Source: WJJR01 sp964440935
GTDB taxonomy: Bacteria > Zixibacteria > MSB-5A5 > WJJR01
Length of the DNA stretch: 64,000 bases
Assembly (NCBI GenBank): GCA_964440935.1
Contig: CAYTTY010000001.1
Location: forward strand, 62,001-126,000
Direction: 5' to 3'
Below are positions 33,384 to 42,389 of this stretch, in pieces (the first letter of the stretch is position 1; each line of letters begins with the position of its first letter). Below the pieces are notes generated by a model. The model was not told the origin of the DNA. It saw only the letters and a program-made list of their open reading frames with translations, and did not search any database. Made by a program: the position numbers and the translations under genes.

Positions 33384-34922
33384 ATGTCCGAACCCACCCT
33401 GCGCCAGGCCGGAGCGACCGTCATCATTCTGGTGATTGTCGTGAAAGTCGTTGGGTTTGTGCGTGAAGCCGTGATCGCCGGAGTGTACGGTACGACCCGC
33501 GTGGTGGATACATACCTGGCGGCCATCACCATCCCGGCGATCTTCACCAACCTGGTCTTCCAGGCATTACCGAATGCATTCGTTCCGTTGTTTACTCCCG
33601 GGAACGCGCCGACGCGCGCCCGACGGTTGGCGATCCAATTGTTGGTCATGTCACTTGGAGTCTCCGTGTTGCTATGGCTGAGCGCACCCTGGGTCGCCTT
33701 GGTCACCAACAGCGGTTTTGCTCCCGAATTGAAACGGCAGACCATCAGTCTCATCCGCATTGCCGCAGGCGGCGTACTCCTTGCGACGTTTGAAGCGCTG
33801 GGGCGGAGCCGGCTGATCGCCCAGCGCCGGTTTGTGCAGTCGGGATTGTCGCAACTGTGGTCGAGCGTGACGGTGATTATCGCCGTTGTCCTCTTCGTGG
33901 ACGCCGGCGCATATGCCCTGATGTGGGGATTGGTGATTGGCATTGGCGTGATTGGAATCTGGAATGTGCTGCCGTTGAGCCACCGTCCGACAAGGCCGAC
34001 CGAAGCGGCCGATGCTCAGCAGCCATCCGTTCCGGATGGCAGTTGGGTGGCCGTTGTCGTTCTCTTAACCGTCATTGCATCGCTCAATGGACTCATCGAT
34101 CGGCACCTGGGCTCGTACCTGGAAGCGGGTTCGCTGGCCGCACTGCAATACGCGAATTTGATTGCCACGCAGCCGGTGGCAATTTGCGGCATTACGATCG
34201 CCACCGCCATCTTCCCGTACCTGACACAGAAACTCTCAGCCGGTAATCGCGACGGTACGATGTCGCTGCTGGATCGCGCCATCCGGTGGTCGATGCTGGG
34301 TGGGATCCCGTCGGCCGTGATGGTGATCGTTTTCGCTCCCGAGATCTTGCAGATTTTGCTCGAGCGTGGCGAATTCGACATGCATTCGCGTGCCATTACC
34401 AGTGGCGCCTTGGCCATCTACGGATTCTGGATGATCCCCGCCGTGGTCAGCGCCGTGGTGGCCAAAGTCCATTACTCCGCGCGTGGGGTACGGGCGCTTG
34501 TGTGGGCGACGGTGATCGGATTGGTGATCAAAGTCGGCGCCAGTTTCTGGTGGGTTGAACCGTTTGGCATTGCGGGGCTGGCGGGATCAAGCGCGGCGAC
34601 ACTGACAGCATACCTGATCGTCCTGACCGTTGCACTTCCGGGTTGGCTGAAATTCCCCCTTTGGAGGGGATGGGTGTCGGCAGCGGTCGTGCTCGCGGGG
34701 GTGACCGTTTTGGGAGCATTGGTTGGCGTGGTAGCCGCACGGTTGATTCCGATTCCTCCGGGCAAACTCGAGGCCTATATTCCCGTTGGGATCGCCACGA
34801 TCACAACCATCGCGCTGCTGGCGACAGCAGCACCGGCCCTGGGTGTTCAGGAACCGCGCCGGCTCATGGAGATGGCCAAGCCGTATCTCACTCGCAATCG
34901 TGGCACAGATGCCCACAAATAA
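33384..34922 (+). CDS. MurJ/MviN-like lipid-linked sugar flippase
   Basis: 512 residues with about 13-14 membrane helices. N-terminal GFVREAVIAGVYG and the YFxxA-type LAAITIPAIFTNLVFQALPNAF region belong to the MurJ branch of MOP exporters. It moves lipid-linked precursors across the inner membrane. In this locus, surrounded by sugar-nucleotide and glycosyltransferase genes, it may flip polysaccharide repeat units in place of a Wzx protein; true lipid II flipping cannot be ruled out. It begins 29 bases after the epimerase gene. Confidence 0.85.
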   Translation: MSEPTLRQAGATVIILVIVVKVVGFVREAVIAGVYGTTRVVDTYLAAITIPAIFTNLVFQALPNAFVPLFTPGNAPTRARRLAIQLLVMSLGVSVLLWLSAPWVALVTNSGFAPELKRQTISLIRIAAGGVLLATFEALGRSRLIAQRRFVQSGLSQLWSSVTVIIAVVLFVDAGAYALMWGLVIGIGVIGIWNVLPLSHRPTRPTEAADAQQPSVPDGSWVAVVVLLTVIASLNGLIDRHLGSYLEAGSLAALQYANLIATQPVAICGITIATAIFPYLTQKLSAGNRDGTMSLLDRAIRWSMLGGIPSAVMVIVFAPEILQILLERGEFDMHSRAITSGALAIYGFWMIPAVVSAVVAKVHYSARGVRALVWATVIGLVIKVGASFWWVEPFGIAGLAGSSAATLTAYLIVLTVALPGWLKFPLWRGWVSAAVVLAGVTVLGALVGVVAARLIPIPPGKLEAYIPVGIATITTIALLATAAPALGVQEPRRLMEMAKPYLTRNRGTDAHK

Positions 34923-34953
34923 GTGAATCCGAAGCAAGCAGTTCCCATCTCGA

Positions 34954-36135
34954 ATGCCAACATCAGCGATCACGACCGTCATTGTCATTCACGCGCCCCA
35001 ACCCTGGACCCGTGCCAACCGCCGGTGGGCATTCCGTGCACTTGCTGACACACTGCCCGATCATGCGGGGATTCTCATCGTGGATCGGCCTGTCGATTGT
35101 GTGACCACCCCCTGGCGCGATCCCCAACGGGCACGGCGTGGTATCTGGTCCACCCGAATCGAGCGGGAAAACCAACGGCTTGCCGTCGTCCATCCACGGC
35201 TCCCGCTACACGAGTTGCTTGCCGCACGTCTCCCCGGCGTCACGCGACTCAACACCCACTTCATGTCTCGTCAATTACGACGTGCCCTCAAACAGGTATA
35301 TCCAGATGTACGACAAATCATTCAGTGGCTGCACAATGCCGAGCAGGCGTGGATGTACGATGCGATTGACGGTTGCGGACGGGTGTATCATTGCTATGAT
35401 GAATACAACTATGACTCCAACGGAGACTTCCTTCCCCGCCGGTGGGCCGTCGAACAAGCCGTATTGCAATCGGCGGATGTGACATTTGTCACGTCCTCGG
35501 TACTGATTTCACGGCGAGCGCACCTTGCCCGGCGATTGGAAATGCTGCCCAACGGCATGCCCGAGTTCTTTCTCACTCCCGACGTCGGCACTGACGATGT
35601 GATTGCCGCGACTCCCAAACCGCGCCTTGGCTATGTCGGAAATATCTTTCCGCTGATCGACTTTGCGATGTTAGCGGCTGTAATGCAACGGCGGCCAGAG
35701 TGGCATTTGGTGATGGTCGGTCCGATTCACCGGACGGCTGACGTGTCACTGTTGCGCTCGCTTCCAAACGTGCACTTTGTCGGTCCCCGTCCGCATGAAC
35801 AGCTACCGAGCGTGATGCGATATTTTGACGTTGGGTTGATCCCGATGATCATCAATGGTTTTACCAAACCGCTGACACCATTGAAACTCTTTGAATATAT
35901 GGCGTGTGGTGTTCCGGTTGTCAGCACGAAATTCCCCGAGCTTGAACAATATGCATCGGATATTGAACTGGTCGATTGCAGTAGCGGTGCATTCGAAGAG
36001 GCCATTGCGCGCACGTTGCGACGTGATCGATCGCACACCGCTACGCGACTTCGGGAGATCGCCCGTACACGAACGTGGACAGCCATTAACCGCGAATTTG
36101 TGGTTCCGATATTACGGGACGTGTTTTCATTTTAG
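34954..36135 (+). CDS. Glycosyltransferase, GT4-type (GT-B)
   Basis: 393 residues, soluble or peripheral. The C-terminal half is the recognisable donor-binding part: RLGYVGNIFPLIDFAML, HFVGPRPHEQLPSVMRYFDVGLIP and TPLKLFEYMACGVPVVSTKFPE with the conserved Glu. The N-terminal acceptor half is unassigned. It should add one sugar to the lipid-linked repeat unit; sugar and linkage unknown. Confidence 0.85.
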   Translation: MPTSAITTVIVIHAPQPWTRANRRWAFRALADTLPDHAGILIVDRPVDCVTTPWRDPQRARRGIWSTRIERENQRLAVVHPRLPLHELLAARLPGVTRLNTHFMSRQLRRALKQVYPDVRQIIQWLHNAEQAWMYDAIDGCGRVYHCYDEYNYDSNGDFLPRRWAVEQAVLQSADVTFVTSSVLISRRAHLARRLEMLPNGMPEFFLTPDVGTDDVIAATPKPRLGYVGNIFPLIDFAMLAAVMQRRPEWHLVMVGPIHRTADVSLLRSLPNVHFVGPRPHEQLPSVMRYFDVGLIPMIINGFTKPLTPLKLFEYMACGVPVVSTKFPELEQYASDIELVDCSSGAFEEAIARTLRRDRSHTATRLREIARTRTWTAINREFVVPILRDVFSF

Positions 36136-36169
36136 CAGGTGAGACGGATCGCTCACTTCATGTCTCCAC

Positions 36170-37183
36170 ATGACATCCTCAACGCCCACCCGTCCATTGG
36201 TCCTGATTGTCGCTCCGCGAATCGTCGGGACATTCATCGAGCAGGACCGCGCCCTGCTCGCCAACGACTTTGACGTCGAGCTGTATCCATTTTCCGGTGC
36301 ACGATCATTTGGAACACTTAAGCAACGAATCGAGAACAGTGACATCATTCTGATCTGGTTCGCCGGACGCCACGCGCCGCCCGCCGTCTGGCTGGCACGA
36401 CGCTACCGCAAACCAGTTGTGACCATCGTTGGCGGATACGAAGTCGAGTGGATTCCATCGATCTCGTATGGCGTGCCGCCGAACTCCTGGCGCCGAAGAA
36501 TTGTCCGATGGGTGTTGAAGAACTCTGACCGGCTTGTTGCTGTTTCCGGTGTGACTCACCGAAGTGTGTTGCGTGTGGCACCGGAATCCGAAGACAAATT
36601 GCATCTGACCTATAATGCGGTCGACACCGAACGATTCGCCACGTTATCAAGAGGGGATCGTTACGGTGTCCTCTGTGTTGGCATGATCACCAGACACACG
36701 ATCAAGGTGAAGGGCTGGGACCGCTTCCGTGACATCGCTGCGTCACTGCCGGGGGTGGAGTTTTGTGCGATCGGTCCGTTGGACGATGTCGCCAGGAAGA
36801 CTCTCGTTGCCGACTCGCCTCCGAACATCACCTGGAGGGGACAGGTGACCGGACCCGATCTGATTGCCGCCTATCAGCGTGCGTCGGTCTATCTGCAGTG
36901 CTCCGTCCACGAGAGCTTCTCGCTGGCTCTGGCCGAGGCAATGGCCTGTGGATGCATCCCGGTCACAACGCAGGGAGGCGCTCTCCCCGAAGTGGCAGGA
37001 GACACGGGTTTCTTCATCGATACCAGTGACATCGGCTCGTCGGTACAGACCGTCAGTGAGGCCTTGCAGTCCGACCCGGATCGTCGGAGACACGCTCGCA
37101 GGCAGATCGTCGATAACTTCTCGGTGGCAGACCGACAACGGAAACTAAGCGAGTTGCTCCTGCGGACCCTTGATAAGGGATAG
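36170..37183 (+). CDS. Glycosyltransferase family 4 protein
   Basis: 337 residues, GT-B fold. HLTYNAVDTERF, GVLCVGMITRHTIKVKGWD, WRGQVTGPDLIAAYQRASVYLQCSVHESFSLALAEAMACG-type motifs (broken here into parts) with the Glu pair of the donor site, and GGALPEVAGDTGFF. N-terminal domain is short (about 150 residues). Second glycosyltransferase of the locus, 34 bases after the first. Sugar specificity unknown. Confidence 0.88.
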   Translation: MTSSTPTRPLVLIVAPRIVGTFIEQDRALLANDFDVELYPFSGARSFGTLKQRIENSDIILIWFAGRHAPPAVWLARRYRKPVVTIVGGYEVEWIPSISYGVPPNSWRRRIVRWVLKNSDRLVAVSGVTHRSVLRVAPESEDKLHLTYNAVDTERFATLSRGDRYGVLCVGMITRHTIKVKGWDRFRDIAASLPGVEFCAIGPLDDVARKTLVADSPPNITWRGQVTGPDLIAAYQRASVYLQCSVHESFSLALAEAMACGCIPVTTQGGALPEVAGDTGFFIDTSDIGSSVQTVSEALQSDPDRRRHARRQIVDNFSVADRQRKLSELLLRTLDKG

Positions 37184-37347
37184 ATCGACTTGGATATTGA
37201 TCGAAGCCGCCGATACTATCTCTAAGTGGCCGGAAGATGACAACTTAGCGGTACGAAGGCCGACGTCGTCTTGAATATCGTTGGATAGATTGCGTCGAAC
37301 GCCTTATCATTCATCATGGAGTGGATGATGGGGGGACTGTTTTCCCG

Positions 37348-39669
37348 ATGAATTGGATGAAGATGTACTTGGGTCGTTGGCGCTGGATCGTGTGGGATCT
37401 TTTTGCGATGCAGGGCGCCTTTGCCGTCGTCCTGTGGCTGCGGTTTGGCACCACGGGATCGGGGCAGCAGGTCCCAAGTACGCTGATCGATTATCTCGGT
37501 CCCGCGGCTTGGATATCCGCCGGGTGGCTGGTCATCTTCGCGGTTTTCGGTTTGTACCGCCAGCGTGCGTTTGCCTCGCATGCCGCGTGGCTGATGCGGC
37601 TGTTTAATGCGGTCACCTTCGGCACTCTATTGCTCGCCATTGTCACGTTCGACCCGACGCGTCCCTTCGCAGAGCCGCGCACGATCCTGATCGGTTATTG
37701 GGCGGCGATGTTGTTTTTCCTGGGTGGTGGCCGGTTGCTGCCTGCGCTCCAGGATAGCAGCAATCACGAGGAATCGATTGTCGTCACGCGAAGGCGTCTG
37801 GCGATCATTGCCATCGATGCCGTCCTGGTGGTGGCGTCGTACTACCTGGCATTCTGGCTGCGTTTTGATGGACACATTCCCGCCGATGCCCTGACCGCCT
37901 TTTGGAGTACGCTGCCGCTGGTGTTTCTCGTGCGCTTTGCCGCGTTCGTGATTTTCCGCCTGTATACCGGCGTCTGGCGGTACTCGTCGATCAATGACTT
38001 GTTTTCCATTTTGAAGGCCGTTTCTGCGGGCACCGGCGTGCTCGTGCTGCCGGTGTTTTTCTTTGGCATTCCGGGATATCCACGGTCGGTCTTTCTGATC
38101 GACTGGTTCTTGCTGGTCATATTGCTCGGTGGTGTGCGTTTCGCGCTGCGCGCCTGGCGTGAGTTGCGACCGCGTTTCCGTCCCGATGGACGTCGCATTC
38201 TCGTCATCGGCGCCGGCGACGCCGGTGAGATGCTGATCCGCGAACTGAATCGGAATCCCGGGGCCTTTGGCGCACCGGTGGCCGTGATCGATTCCGATCC
38301 ACGCAAACACGGTTCGCGTCTCCACGGTGTTCCTGTCATTGGTGGGCAGAATGCGATTCCCTCAGCCGTACGACGATTTCATGTCGACGAAATCCTGATC
38401 GCGATTCCATCGGCGACCGGGTCGCAAATGCGCGAAATCGTTGCCCAGTGCAGCCGCACCGGTGTGCCGTTTAAGACTGTTCCGTCGCTGCGCGAGTTGA
38501 TCGGCAACCGCATCAGTTTGGCGCAGGCCCGAGCCGTCCACGTGGAAGACCTGCTCCGTCGTGCACCGGTCGAGATCGATTCGCCCACCTTGTCGCGGTT
38601 TCTCAGCGGCCGCCGTGTCATGGTGACCGGTGCGGCCGGGTCGATCGGCAGCGAGCTGGTGCGGCGCATTTTGCGTTACGCACCGGGCGAGCTCCTCCTG
38701 GTGGACCGTGCGGAGAACGCGCTGCACGACCTGATGGGTGAGTTGTCGTACATCGACAACTCCGGCTGCGTGCATGTTGCTCTGCTCGACATCACCGACC
38801 GCCGGCGGTTTCATCGTGAATTCGGCGACCGGGTTCCCGAGGTGATCTTTCATGCAGCCGCTTACAAACAGGTTCCGATCGCCGAGAATTACCCAGATGC
38901 CGTGGTGACCAACAACATCGGCGGTTCCCGGTTCTTGATGGATTGGTCACTCGAGCGTGGTGTGGCCGCATTTGTCAACGTGTCGACCGACAAAGCCGTG
39001 GTCCCGCGCAGTGTCATGGGCGCCACCAAGCGCGCTGCCGAATTGCTGGCACTCCGGCGCGCCGATGAAGGGCGGACCCGTTTCATCAACGTCCGATTCG
39101 GCAATGTCCTCGGATCCAGCGGGTCAGTCGTGCCTCTCTTCGAGCGTCAGATTCGTGCGGGCGGGCCGGTCACAGTAACACATCCCGACATCACGCGGTA
39201 CTTCATGACGGCCACCGAGGCGGCGCTGCTCGTCTTGCAAGCGGGGGCGATCGGTGAAAACGGACAGACGCTGGTTCTGGATATGGGCGAACCGGTGCGC
39301 GTGGTCGACCTGGCGCGCGACATGATTGCATTGTCGGGATTGCGGCCGGACATCGACATTGCCGTCGAGTTTGTAGGATTGCGACCGGGCGAGAAGATGA
39401 ACGAGGAGTTGTTCGGACCCAATGTGACACCACGCCGTTCCACACACGAAAAGATCTGGATCGTCGACGCCGTCGATGATGCCGCGCCCGACTTTGAATC
39501 GCACATAACTGAGTTACTGCAATTGGCGGCAACGGGCGATCATGAGGCCACCTTCCAGGCGCTCCTCGACGTGGTGCCGCACTTTGGACCCGAGGCGGAT
39601 CAGCATCTCATTGACGACAACGACTCCATCGCCATAACACAGAACATGCAATTTCACAAGAATGGGTGA
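37348..39669 (+). CDS. Membrane NDP-sugar 4,6-dehydratase (PglF/WbpM/CapD-like) with doubled membrane module
   Basis: 773 residues from the ATG at 37348 (782 from a GTG at 37321; neither has an ideal ribosome site). Two successive four-helix modules are seen, each opening with D-x-n-LRF: WDLFAMQGAFAVVLWLRFG near residue 15 and DAVLVVASYYLAFWLRFDG near 155. They are followed by a Rossmann domain (ILVIGAGDAGEMLIREL, about 287) and the catalytic SDR domain (VMVTGAAGSIGSELVRRIL, about 430; HAAAYKQVPIAE; VPRSVMGATKR, where Met replaces the usual Tyr as in PglF). Family members convert UDP-GlcNAc to the 4-keto-6-deoxy sugar. The usual family has one membrane module; the duplication is unusual. Last gene of the polysaccharide locus. 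Confidence 0.85.
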   Translation: MNWMKMYLGRWRWIVWDLFAMQGAFAVVLWLRFGTTGSGQQVPSTLIDYLGPAAWISAGWLVIFAVFGLYRQRAFASHAAWLMRLFNAVTFGTLLLAIVTFDPTRPFAEPRTILIGYWAAMLFFLGGGRLLPALQDSSNHEESIVVTRRRLAIIAIDAVLVVASYYLAFWLRFDGHIPADALTAFWSTLPLVFLVRFAAFVIFRLYTGVWRYSSINDLFSILKAVSAGTGVLVLPVFFFGIPGYPRSVFLIDWFLLVILLGGVRFALRAWRELRPRFRPDGRRILVIGAGDAGEMLIRELNRNPGAFGAPVAVIDSDPRKHGSRLHGVPVIGGQNAIPSAVRRFHVDEILIAIPSATGSQMREIVAQCSRTGVPFKTVPSLRELIGNRISLAQARAVHVEDLLRRAPVEIDSPTLSRFLSGRRVMVTGAAGSIGSELVRRILRYAPGELLLVDRAENALHDLMGELSYIDNSGCVHVALLDITDRRRFHREFGDRVPEVIFHAAAYKQVPIAENYPDAVVTNNIGGSRFLMDWSLERGVAAFVNVSTDKAVVPRSVMGATKRAAELLALRRADEGRTRFINVRFGNVLGSSGSVVPLFERQIRAGGPVTVTHPDITRYFMTATEAALLVLQAGAIGENGQTLVLDMGEPVRVVDLARDMIALSGLRPDIDIAVEFVGLRPGEKMNEELFGPNVTPRRSTHEKIWIVDAVDDAAPDFESHITELLQLAATGDHEATFQALLDVVPHFGPEADQHLIDDNDSIAITQNMQFHKNG

Positions 39670-39739
39670 CAGACACCGGTTGTATCATTCGGCCACCGTT
39701 CCTTTAGCTGCGAACGTCTAAAGCCAATCTCAATGCCCT

Positions 39740-41005
39740 ATGCTTGATCTCAAGTTTATTCGCGACAATGTGGAAACGGTGCGTCAAGGCATCGTCAACA
39801 AGAACGAAGAGGATCGTCTCGACGATCTGCTGCAACTGGATGAAAAGCGGCGCAGCATCATAGTCGACACCGAACAGTTGAAGCACGAAAAGAACGTTGC
39901 CTCACAAAACATCGCACGCGCGAAGAAGGCGGGTGAAGACGCTGCCGATGCGATCGCGGCCATGCGTGAGGTATCAAACCGCGTACAGTCGCTCGATTCC
40001 GAGCTGCGTGAGGTGGAGACACAGATGCGCGAGCTGCAACTGCGCATTCCCAACATCCCGCATCCCAATGTCCCCATAGGTGATGAATCGCAAAACAAAG
40101 ATATCCGGTCATGGGGCGAAAAACCGGACTACGGATTCACACCGAAGCCACACTGGGAAATTGGCGAAGCGCTCGGCATCTACAAGGGAGACGCGGGTGC
40201 GTCGATCAGCGGATCGGGGTTTTTCATTCTCGGACACACCGGCGCACGTATGCAGCGGGCGCTGATCAACTACATGATCGATTACCACTGCAACAATGGA
40301 TATGTCGAGCATCGTGTCCCGTATCTGGTGACGCGCCAGACAATGCAGGGGACGGGTCAACTGCCCAAGCTGGCCGACGACATGTATCATATTGAGGCTG
40401 ACGACCTGTATTTGATACCGACCGCTGAAGTTCCACTTACGAACATTGATGCCGGTCATATCATCAAGGCGGATCACCTGCCGACGCGCATGGTGGCATA
40501 TACCCCGTGCTTTCGCCGGGAGGCCGGTGCACACGGCAAAGATACCCGCGGCATGATTCGTGTGCACCAGTTCGACAAGGTTGAATTGGTCAAGATTGTC
40601 GAGCCCGATACATCGTATGATGAACTCGAGACGCTGGTCAGCGATGCCGAAGCGATTTTACAGGCACTGAAACTCCCTTATCGGGTACGGATGCTGGCGT
40701 CGGGGGACTTGTCGTTTGCGGCGGCGAAGTGCTACGATCTCGAAGTGTATGCGGCTGGGATTGATACCTGGCTGGAAGTGAGTTCATGCTCCAATTTCGA
40801 GGACTTTCAGGCACGGCGCATGAACCTGCGGTGCCGTCCCGCCGACGGTGGCAAACCATTCTATCCACACACCTTAAACGGCTCGGCCCTGGCCCTGCCC
40901 CGGACCATGATTGCGATCTGGGAGAATTACCAGACACCGGATGGCGGGATTCGCGTGCCGGAGGTGTTGGTGCCGTACATGGGCGGGCTCACCGAAATTC
41001 ACTGA
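39740..41005 (+). CDS. serS: Seryl-tRNA synthetase
   Basis: 421 residues. N-terminal antiparallel coiled coil (about 1-105) that binds the long variable arm of tRNA-Ser, then a class II catalytic core: motif 2 in YTPCFRREAGAHGKDTRGM and motif 3 in NGSALALPRTMIAIWENYQ; TAEVPLTN is the serine-binding TxE loop. Length is standard. It charges tRNA-Ser (and tRNA-Sec). It begins 70 bases after the dehydratase and is followed by a terminator. Confidence 0.97.
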   Translation: MLDLKFIRDNVETVRQGIVNKNEEDRLDDLLQLDEKRRSIIVDTEQLKHEKNVASQNIARAKKAGEDAADAIAAMREVSNRVQSLDSELREVETQMRELQLRIPNIPHPNVPIGDESQNKDIRSWGEKPDYGFTPKPHWEIGEALGIYKGDAGASISGSGFFILGHTGARMQRALINYMIDYHCNNGYVEHRVPYLVTRQTMQGTGQLPKLADDMYHIEADDLYLIPTAEVPLTNIDAGHIIKADHLPTRMVAYTPCFRREAGAHGKDTRGMIRVHQFDKVELVKIVEPDTSYDELETLVSDAEAILQALKLPYRVRMLASGDLSFAAAKCYDLEVYAAGIDTWLEVSSCSNFEDFQARRMNLRCRPADGGKPFYPHTLNGSALALPRTMIAIWENYQTPDGGIRVPEVLVPYMGGLTEIH

Positions 41006-41034
41006 ACGGGGGCCAATGATGAGAGTAGAACCCG

Positions 41035-41068
41035 AGGGGCGTGCCAGGGTGCGCCCCTGTGTTATTTT
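41035..41068 (+). terminator. Terminator after serS
   Basis: AGGGGCG (41035-41041) pairs with CGCCCCT (41052-41058) over a 10-base loop, followed by GTGTTATTTT. It separates serS from the two-component pair. Confidence 0.6.
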
Positions 41069-41103
41069 CGTATGAGTGATGGGCGGCTCGACACGATAAT
41101 CTG

Positions 41104-42363
41104 ATGCGACGACGGCTCTGGAAATTCATTCACGGACGCGCCGGCGCCACCGGCCTGCCTCTGGCCTTTAAGGGGCTGATGATTGCCGGTGTCGTGGTAT
41201 TTGCCGCGTTTTTGGTCTACACCACCCAGACCATGGTCTCGGAGTTGAAGGCCTCGGAAGCGCGCTTGGCGATGACCTATGCCAATCAATGGAAGCGTGC
41301 CGCCGAAGCAACCAATCCGGCCGAAATTGGATTCCTGTTCGATGAGATTATCAGTCGGGAGGATTTCCCGATTGTTGTGGCCAACGCCGAGGGCTTTCCG
41401 CTGTACTGGCGTGGCCTCGAAGACATTCCCGATAACGCCGAAGATCCCAAGGTCCGGGATGAAGTACGCCGACTCATGCAGCGAATGGGGGAGGAGTATC
41501 CACCTGTCCCCATTACTTATCAAGACCAGCTTCTCTACTATCTCTATTATGGAAATTACAGACTGGTCCAGGCCGTCAATCTATTTCCCTACATCGAAGT
41601 CGGTTTGTTAACACTGTTTCTGCTGATTGCCTATGTGAGCTTCCGCAACATCAAGCGAGCCGAGCAGCGTTACATCTGGGTCGGTATGGCCAAGGAGACA
41701 GCCCATCAGTTGGGCACGCCGCTGTCTTCCTTGATGGGATGGTTGGAGTTATTGCAGGCCAGAACAGAGAACGATCAACCGCAACAGCCTTCTTCCGATG
41801 CCCACGAAATGGCAGAGACTGTTGATCGCATGCAGCGTGACGTTGCCCGTTTACGGCGTGTCGCCAATCGATTCGGTCAGATCGGCTCGGTCCCGGATTT
41901 GAAAGTGCAATCTGTGCAGCCCATTGTCGAAGAAGTGATTACTTACTTCCGCCAGCGTTTGCCATTCGGTGGTCAAGGTTGTTGTCTCACCGATGACATC
42001 GAGCCGACGCCTGAAGTCGCGATTAACCCGGAATTGATTTCCTGGGTGTTGGAAAACCTGATCAAGAATGCTCTGGAATCTGTGGATCCTAAACAGGGCG
42101 TGGTGCACATCCAATTGCACCCTGCTGCCGGTGGTGGTGTTGAAATCGCCGTGATTGACAATGGACGCGGCATTACCGGAAAGCAACAGAAGAAGATCTT
42201 CGCACCCGGCGTCACAACCAAGAAGCGGGGCTGGGGCCTGGGCTTGACATTGGCCCGGCGAATTGTCATGGAATACCATGGGGGGGATCTGTATCTTGCG
42301 GAATCGATCCCTGATCAATCGACGCGCTTCGTGATTCACTTACCGGCAGCAGAGAATCCGTAG
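41104..42363 (+). CDS. Membrane sensor histidine kinase, possible partner of the PorX-like regulator
   Basis: 419 residues. Two membrane helices (about 21-40 and 160-182) enclose a ~120-residue periplasmic sensor without a known domain. The phospho-acceptor His201 sits in KETAHQLGTPLSSLMGW, and the HATPase core shows NLIKNALESVDP (N box), DNGRGI (G1) and GWGLGLTLARRI (G2). The H-box with HQLGTPLSS is the sort seen in kinases of Bacteroidota and relatives, including PorY-type ones. It lies 26 bases before the PorX-like gene in the same direction, so the two are very likely a cognate sensor/regulator pair. The signal is unknown. Confidence 0.88.
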   Translation: MRRRLWKFIHGRAGATGLPLAFKGLMIAGVVVFAAFLVYTTQTMVSELKASEARLAMTYANQWKRAAEATNPAEIGFLFDEIISREDFPIVVANAEGFPLYWRGLEDIPDNAEDPKVRDEVRRLMQRMGEEYPPVPITYQDQLLYYLYYGNYRLVQAVNLFPYIEVGLLTLFLLIAYVSFRNIKRAEQRYIWVGMAKETAHQLGTPLSSLMGWLELLQARTENDQPQQPSSDAHEMAETVDRMQRDVARLRRVANRFGQIGSVPDLKVQSVQPIVEEVITYFRQRLPFGGQGCCLTDDIEPTPEVAINPELISWVLENLIKNALESVDPKQGVVHIQLHPAAGGGVEIAVIDNGRGITGKQQKKIFAPGVTTKKRGWGLGLTLARRIVMEYHGGDLYLAESIPDQSTRFVIHLPAAENP

Positions 42364-42389
42364 CAGCAAACGAAACGAGGATGTCCGTT

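Noticed and set aside
39670..41103. tRNA-Ser or other tRNA near serS
   Set aside because: No cloverleaf or TTCGAATC-type T-loop was seen in the flanking gaps.
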